From an uncultured Pelolinea sp. (lineage in GTDB: Bacteria; Chloroflexota; Anaerolineae; Anaerolineales; Anaerolineaceae): a stretch of DNA of 16,166 bases. Positions 12,529 to 16,166 of this stretch are shown here, in pieces (within the stretch, counting starts at the first letter, position 1; each line of letters opens with the position of its first letter). Where the stretch lies: contig CALGUJ010000226.1 in assembly GCA_937902055.1 (NCBI GenBank), forward strand, positions 1 through 16,166, read 5' to 3'. The notes beneath the pieces were generated by a model. The model was given only the letters and a program-made list of their open reading frames with translations, made no database searches and was not told the origin of the DNA. The translations under genes were made by a program, and so were the position numbers.

Positions 12529-14748
12529 TTAGAAATCCAGGCGCTTGACTTGCTGGCGCAGCCAGGAAGCCGCGGCGGTTTGATGGCGCTTGACGACCAA
12601 CACGCTGCAAGGTGCTTTTTCGGCAACCTGATCGGCAACCTTTCCGAACATGGAACCGTTCATGGCATGTTCATCCGCCGACCCCATGATGATCAGGCTG
12701 TATGGATTATTCCTGATCTCGTTCAGCAAAGCCTTATCGACCTGATCGGCAAACAAGAGCCGCAGGACCGCGTTTTTGGGCAGTTCGCCCAATTCCGTGA
12801 TCACCACTTCCTGCAAATTCGCCATCTGGTCTTCCAGGACTTCCTCATCTTTTGAAGCCGGCAGGACGCGAACGTAATCGATCTGGGCATTTTCCTGAAT
12901 GGCGATTTTGCTGGCCAGTTGCACTGCCAGGCGGCAATGCACGCCCGTTCCCACCGGCACCATGATGGTATGAATTTCACTCAGGCCATGATCGACCAAA
13001 ACGCCAAGGTTGGTCTTGGATTCCAGGCAAAGCTTCCTGACCGCATCCTCCGAAAGGTAATGGGAAAGGTGTCGTTCAGGCCATTGAACCAGGATCATGC
13101 GCGTGTCGGAATCATTTTCGACTTCCTTCAGGATGCTCTGGATGATCGAGCCGCCTGCCACCATTTTGGTATACATGGGAACGTTGCGTTCAATTGCATA
13201 ATGGATGAATTTCTTCATCACGGCCATACGTTGTTTATTCATGCTTTCCATGTACTGCTCGCGGACATCCGGTTGATTGACCAAAGCATCCGAAACCACG
13301 GACATCATGCAGATATTCAGATCTTTATCAGCTTGAGCCAGAATAGCCGCCAACCCGATCAAGCTGTCATCCTCGGTGGTGTGAAAAACCGGAACAACGA
13401 TGCGGGCTTTGCCCGGCAGAACTGCTGTTTCACGGGAGCGGATCCACAATCTCGCTGCCTGTTGGCCATAGAAATAAACCACAAAGGCACCAATGATACC
13501 GAAAGTAAACAACAACGGTTTTAGGTCGGAGAAAATGATCACCAACAAACAAGTAAAGGAAGCCACAATGGGAGTCAACGGGAAAAGCGGCGCCTTGAAA
13601 GGTCTTTGGATGGCCGGATATTTTTTATGCAGCCGGATCATGGCCAAATTCGACCAGAACAGCACGAACAGGTAACCGGCGGAAGTGATGAAGCTGAGAA
13701 AATCCACCACACCAATAATGGTGATCAACGCTGAAACCAGACCGATGAAGAGCACCGCCATGAATGGCACGCGGAAGCGATTCAGGCGCGCCAGATTATG
13801 CGGCCAAAGCGTATCGCGGCTTAAAGTGAACGCTTCGCGCGTGGCGCTGAGCATGGAGGAGTTGACCGAAGTGAGCGTGGCGACCAGGCCGGCCAGCGCC
13901 ATCATCGGTACGCCGAACTTCGGCATGAATTTCGCGATCGCGTCCGTCAGGGCAGTTTCGGAACCCGCCACCTGCTGCCAGGGAAGCGTACCCAAGGTAA
14001 CGGTCATGGTGACTGAGTAGATCAGCGTGATCATCGTCAGGCTGACCAGGATGGCGATGGGGATGCTTTTATCCGGCCGGCGGATTTCCTCTGCGTCATC
14101 AGCGATCACTTCAAAACCAACGTAAGCGGCGTAGATCAGGGCAATGGTCTTCAGCAGGGAAGCAACGTTTTGTTTCCCCGTCGCGTGGGCGAAAAATTGA
14201 CCGCCGGGCGCCAGCGTTGCCCAATGGAAACCATTCGGAGAAATGAACCCATAAATGATATAGGTGCCAAAGATCAACAGCAGTGTCCCGCCCAAAATGA
14301 TCTGCGCGTTGCCAACTAGGGATACTCCCCTGATATTCAACAGGGTAAAGACAATGATCACCAGAATGGCGGTCGGTACAATGGGAACCATGGGAAAAAA
14401 CACGCTCAAGGAGTAAGCAAAACCGACCGCGGAAAGGGCGCAGTAGAACGTGCTGGAAATGCAATCCATAGACCCCACCAGGAAAGACAGCAGCCCTTTA
14501 CCCCAGGCTTCGCGCACGTAGGTCATCGCTCCGCCCGTCTCCGGGTATACGGTTGCCAATTCGCTGTAATTCAAGGCGATGCTGAAACTCAACAAGCCGC
14601 CGATGATGATCGCGAGTATGGAAGCCGATCCTGAAATCGCAGCCGCATGGCCGGTCAAAACAAATATCTCCGATGCGATCGTGCCGGCCGTTCCCAGCAT
14701 GATCACCTGAAAGAGGCTCAGTTGTCTTTTTAAAACACGTTTTGTCAT
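12529..14748 (-). CDS. APC-family permease fused to tandem UspA domains
   Basis: The 739-aa membrane protein has two parts. Residues 1-430 are an APC-superfamily amino-acid/polyamine permease with about 12 hydrophobic segments. They include the broken first helix MLGTAGTIAS (17-26) and the conserved TSVNSSMLSATREAFTLSRD (293-312). Residues 448-590 and 592-721 look like two universal stress protein (UspA) domains, starting RIVVPVF and TIMVPVG and ending CSVLVVKRH. The second lacks the canonical G2xG9xG(S/T) pattern (GSAD, then FGK), so ATP binding is doubtful. Fusions of this type are known in bacteria and archaea; the cytoplasmic UspA part is thought to regulate transport. Substrate unknown. 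ATG 14748 has only a weak GAG upstream. It follows a paralogue 40 bp away on the same strand, so both are likely co-transcribed. Confidence 0.9.
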   Translation of the reverse strand: MTKRVLKRQLSLFQVIMLGTAGTIASEIFVLTGHAAAISGSASILAIIIGGLLSFSIALNYSELATVYPETGGAMTYVREAWGKGLLSFLVGSMDCISSTFYCALSAVGFAYSLSVFFPMVPIVPTAILVIIVFTLLNIRGVSLVGNAQIILGGTLLLIFGTYIIYGFISPNGFHWATLAPGGQFFAHATGKQNVASLLKTIALIYAAYVGFEVIADDAEEIRRPDKSIPIAILVSLTMITLIYSVTMTVTLGTLPWQQVAGSETALTDAIAKFMPKFGVPMMALAGLVATLTSVNSSMLSATREAFTLSRDTLWPHNLARLNRFRVPFMAVLFIGLVSALITIIGVVDFLSFITSAGYLFVLFWSNLAMIRLHKKYPAIQRPFKAPLFPLTPIVASFTCLLVIIFSDLKPLLFTFGIIGAFVVYFYGQQAARLWIRSRETAVLPGKARIVVPVFHTTEDDSLIGLAAILAQADKDLNICMMSVVSDALVNQPDVREQYMESMNKQRMAVMKKFIHYAIERNVPMYTKMVAGGSIIQSILKEVENDSDTRMILVQWPERHLSHYLSEDAVRKLCLESKTNLGVLVDHGLSEIHTIMVPVGTGVHCRLAVQLASKIAIQENAQIDYVRVLPASKDEEVLEDQMANLQEVVITELGELPKNAVLRLLFADQVDKALLNEIRNNPYSLIIMGSADEHAMNGSMFGKVADQVAEKAPCSVLVVKRHQTAAASWLRQQVKRLDF

Positions 14749-14788
14749 TCGCTCTATTTAATTAACAAATCAACCTTTATTAGACATT

Positions 14789-16166
14789 TTATGTTATTGA
14801 TTTTACCCGATGTCGCAGCCAGGTGGCGGCCACACCCTGGTGGCGCTTGATCACCAAAACCGGGCATTCAGCATTCTCGGCAACCGAATCGGCCACCTTG
14901 CCAAACAGATAGCCGTTGGGTTTCTCGTCTTCGGAAGAGCCGATGATGACCATATCGTAGTGATTATTCTTTATCTCCGCCAGCAGAGCATTCTCGACCT
15001 GGTCGGAGAACAGCAAGCGCAGCGAAGCATTCTGGGGCTGTTCTTTCAACTCGGTAATGACCACTTCCTGCAGATAGGCCATCTCGTCTTCCAGCATCTC
15101 CACGTCTTTCTCGGTTGGCAGGACGCGCACGAAATCCAGGTGGGCGCTTTCCAGCCCGGCGATCTTGTTGGCGATTTGCACTGCCAGCCGGCAGTGCAGC
15201 CCGCCGCCAACCGGAACCAGAATTGTCTGCATTTTTTCCAGGCTGTGTTCGTTCAACACGCCAACATTGGCTTTGACATTGCTGCAAATCTCCCTGATCG
15301 AACCCTCGGAAAGGTGGCTGGCGGAATGTTTTTCGGGCCAGGGGAGCAGGATCAGGCGGGTGTTGGTATCCAGCTCGACTTCCTGCTGCAAGCTCTCGGC
15401 AAATGATTTGCCGACCACCATCTTGGTGTACATCGGCACGTTGCGGTCTACCGCGTAATGAATGAATTTCCGCAGGATTTGTTGGCGCTGCCCGTCCACT
15501 TTTTTCAGGTATTCATCCCGGTTGCCGTTTTGGTTGATCAACGCATCCGTCACCACCGAGGTCAGGCACAGGTTGAGGTCTTGATCCGCCTGGGCCATGG
15601 CGGTTCCAAGGCTGATCAAATTAGCAGACAGGTGCGGCTGCAGGATCGGGATGAGAAGGCGCGATTTTCCGGGAACCACATCCTTTTTATGCGTTTCCAC
15701 ATAGGTCTTCGAAAATTCTCTCAAATAATAATAGATTGTCAGCGTACCGATCACACCCACCAGGAAAAGCAGCGACTTGCGGTCGGAAAACAGGATCACG
15801 ATCAGGCAGGTCAAGGTCGCAACCAGCGGGGTCAGCGGGAAGAGCGGCGCCTTGAACGGCCGGTTGATGGCCGGAAATTTTTTGCGCAGGGTGATCATGG
15901 CAAAGTTAGAGAAAAACAACACGAACAGGTAACCGGCGGAGGTGATATAGCTCAGAAAGTCGACCACCCCGTTGATCGAGATCAGGGAAGAAATCGTACC
16001 GATCAGCAAAATAGCCATGAACGGTACGCGATAGCGGTTCAGGCGGGAAAGGAAAGCCGGCCAGGCGCCGTCGCGGCTGAGGGTGAAGGTTTCACGGGTG
16101 GCGCTTAGCATGGACGAATTGACCGAGGTCAAAGCCCCGATCATGCCGGCCAGGCCGATCATCACC
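14789..16166 (-). CDS. APC permease-UspA fusion, paralogue (5' end cut by window edge)
   Basis: The frame runs open to the right edge, so the true start is outside. The 458 residues visible align without obvious gaps to residues 281-738 of the neighbouring permease/UspA gene; about 280 N-terminal residues are missing. Matching landmarks are TSVNSSMLSATRETFTLSRD, RPFKAPLFPLTPLVATLTC, RNVPMYTKMV, LHCRLAVQIANKIAG and CPVLVIKRH. The last transmembrane helices come first, then two UspA domains. The second UspA nucleotide motif is altered here too (GSSE, then FGK). By eye the membrane part is more alike between the copies than the first UspA domain. The pair arose by tandem duplication and probably serves related substrates. 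Confidence 0.9.
   Translation of the reverse strand, partial: VMIGLAGMIGALTSVNSSMLSATRETFTLSRDGAWPAFLSRLNRYRVPFMAILLIGTISSLISINGVVDFLSYITSAGYLFVLFFSNFAMITLRKKFPAINRPFKAPLFPLTPLVATLTCLIVILFSDRKSLLFLVGVIGTLTIYYYLREFSKTYVETHKKDVVPGKSRLLIPILQPHLSANLISLGTAMAQADQDLNLCLTSVVTDALINQNGNRDEYLKKVDGQRQQILRKFIHYAVDRNVPMYTKMVVGKSFAESLQQEVELDTNTRLILLPWPEKHSASHLSEGSIREICSNVKANVGVLNEHSLEKMQTILVPVGGGLHCRLAVQIANKIAGLESAHLDFVRVLPTEKDVEMLEDEMAYLQEVVITELKEQPQNASLRLLFSDQVENALLAEIKNNHYDMVIIGSSEDEKPNGYLFGKVADSVAENAECPVLVIKRHQGVAATWLRHRVKSIT

Noticed and set aside
16163..16165. GTG at the right edge as the start of the second permease gene
   Set aside because: It aligns with residue 281 of the paralogue, in the middle of the transporter domain; the gene clearly continues beyond the window.
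1..16166. CRISPR array, phage, transposase, toxin-antitoxin or biosynthetic cluster
   Set aside because: No regularly spaced repeats, integrase/transposase motifs or typical defence genes were found on either strand; the genes are housekeeping or metabolic.

Overview
The window reads as bacterial chromosome. The coding DNA is GC-rich with short, AT-richer gaps, and almost every base belongs to an ordinary gene. My best guess for the host is an anaerobic or facultative member of the Chloroflexota (Anaerolineae-like). This is an inference from the gene mix (class III ribonucleotide reductase, cyanobacterial-style GlgC, permease/UspA fusions, GH114-type lipoprotein) and from the style of the intergenic repeats. 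No rRNA, tRNA or marker phylogeny is present to prove it. I see no phage, transposase, CRISPR array or toxin-antitoxin gene.

Left part (1-3127): the minus-strand operon nrdD-nrdG encodes the oxygen-sensitive class III ribonucleotide reductase and its radical-SAM activase, joined by an ATGA stop/start overlap. Its leader holds the best regulatory feature of the window: a compact cobalamin riboswitch aptamer (2945-3029), then an intrinsic terminator (2885-2940), then a strong ribosome binding site. The expected logic is that B12 shuts off the B12-independent reductase, presumably because the genome also has a B12-dependent one.

Centre-left (3128-5734): three plus-strand genes. They are a predicted GH114-like lipoprotein, an ALG5/DPM-type family 2 glycosyltransferase started by TTG behind a perfect TATAAT box, and RNase HII (rnhB), which overlaps the glycosyltransferase by 14 bp. 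A gene-free stretch (5425-5734) follows. It holds degenerate copies of a hairpin-forming intergenic repeat, a second short repeat shared with the left end of the window, and the terminator of the next gene.

Centre (5735-9928): two minus-strand genes, a SERCA-like P-type calcium ATPase with all the acidic and amide calcium ligands, and glgC for ADP-glucose/glycogen synthesis.

Right part (10045-16166): a minus-strand operon of a TetR regulator, an extended SDR (epimerase/DFR-like) and a classical SDR. Upstream of it is a near-consensus promoter whose start site lies inside a perfect 10+4+10 bp palindrome, almost certainly the regulator's own operator. Beyond it lie two tandem paralogous genes, each an APC-family permease fused to two UspA domains. 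The second runs off the right edge. Nothing here amounts to a wholly new system. The riboswitch-controlled class III reductase, the self-repressed TetR/SDR operon and the tandem transporter-stress-protein fusions most deserve a second look.
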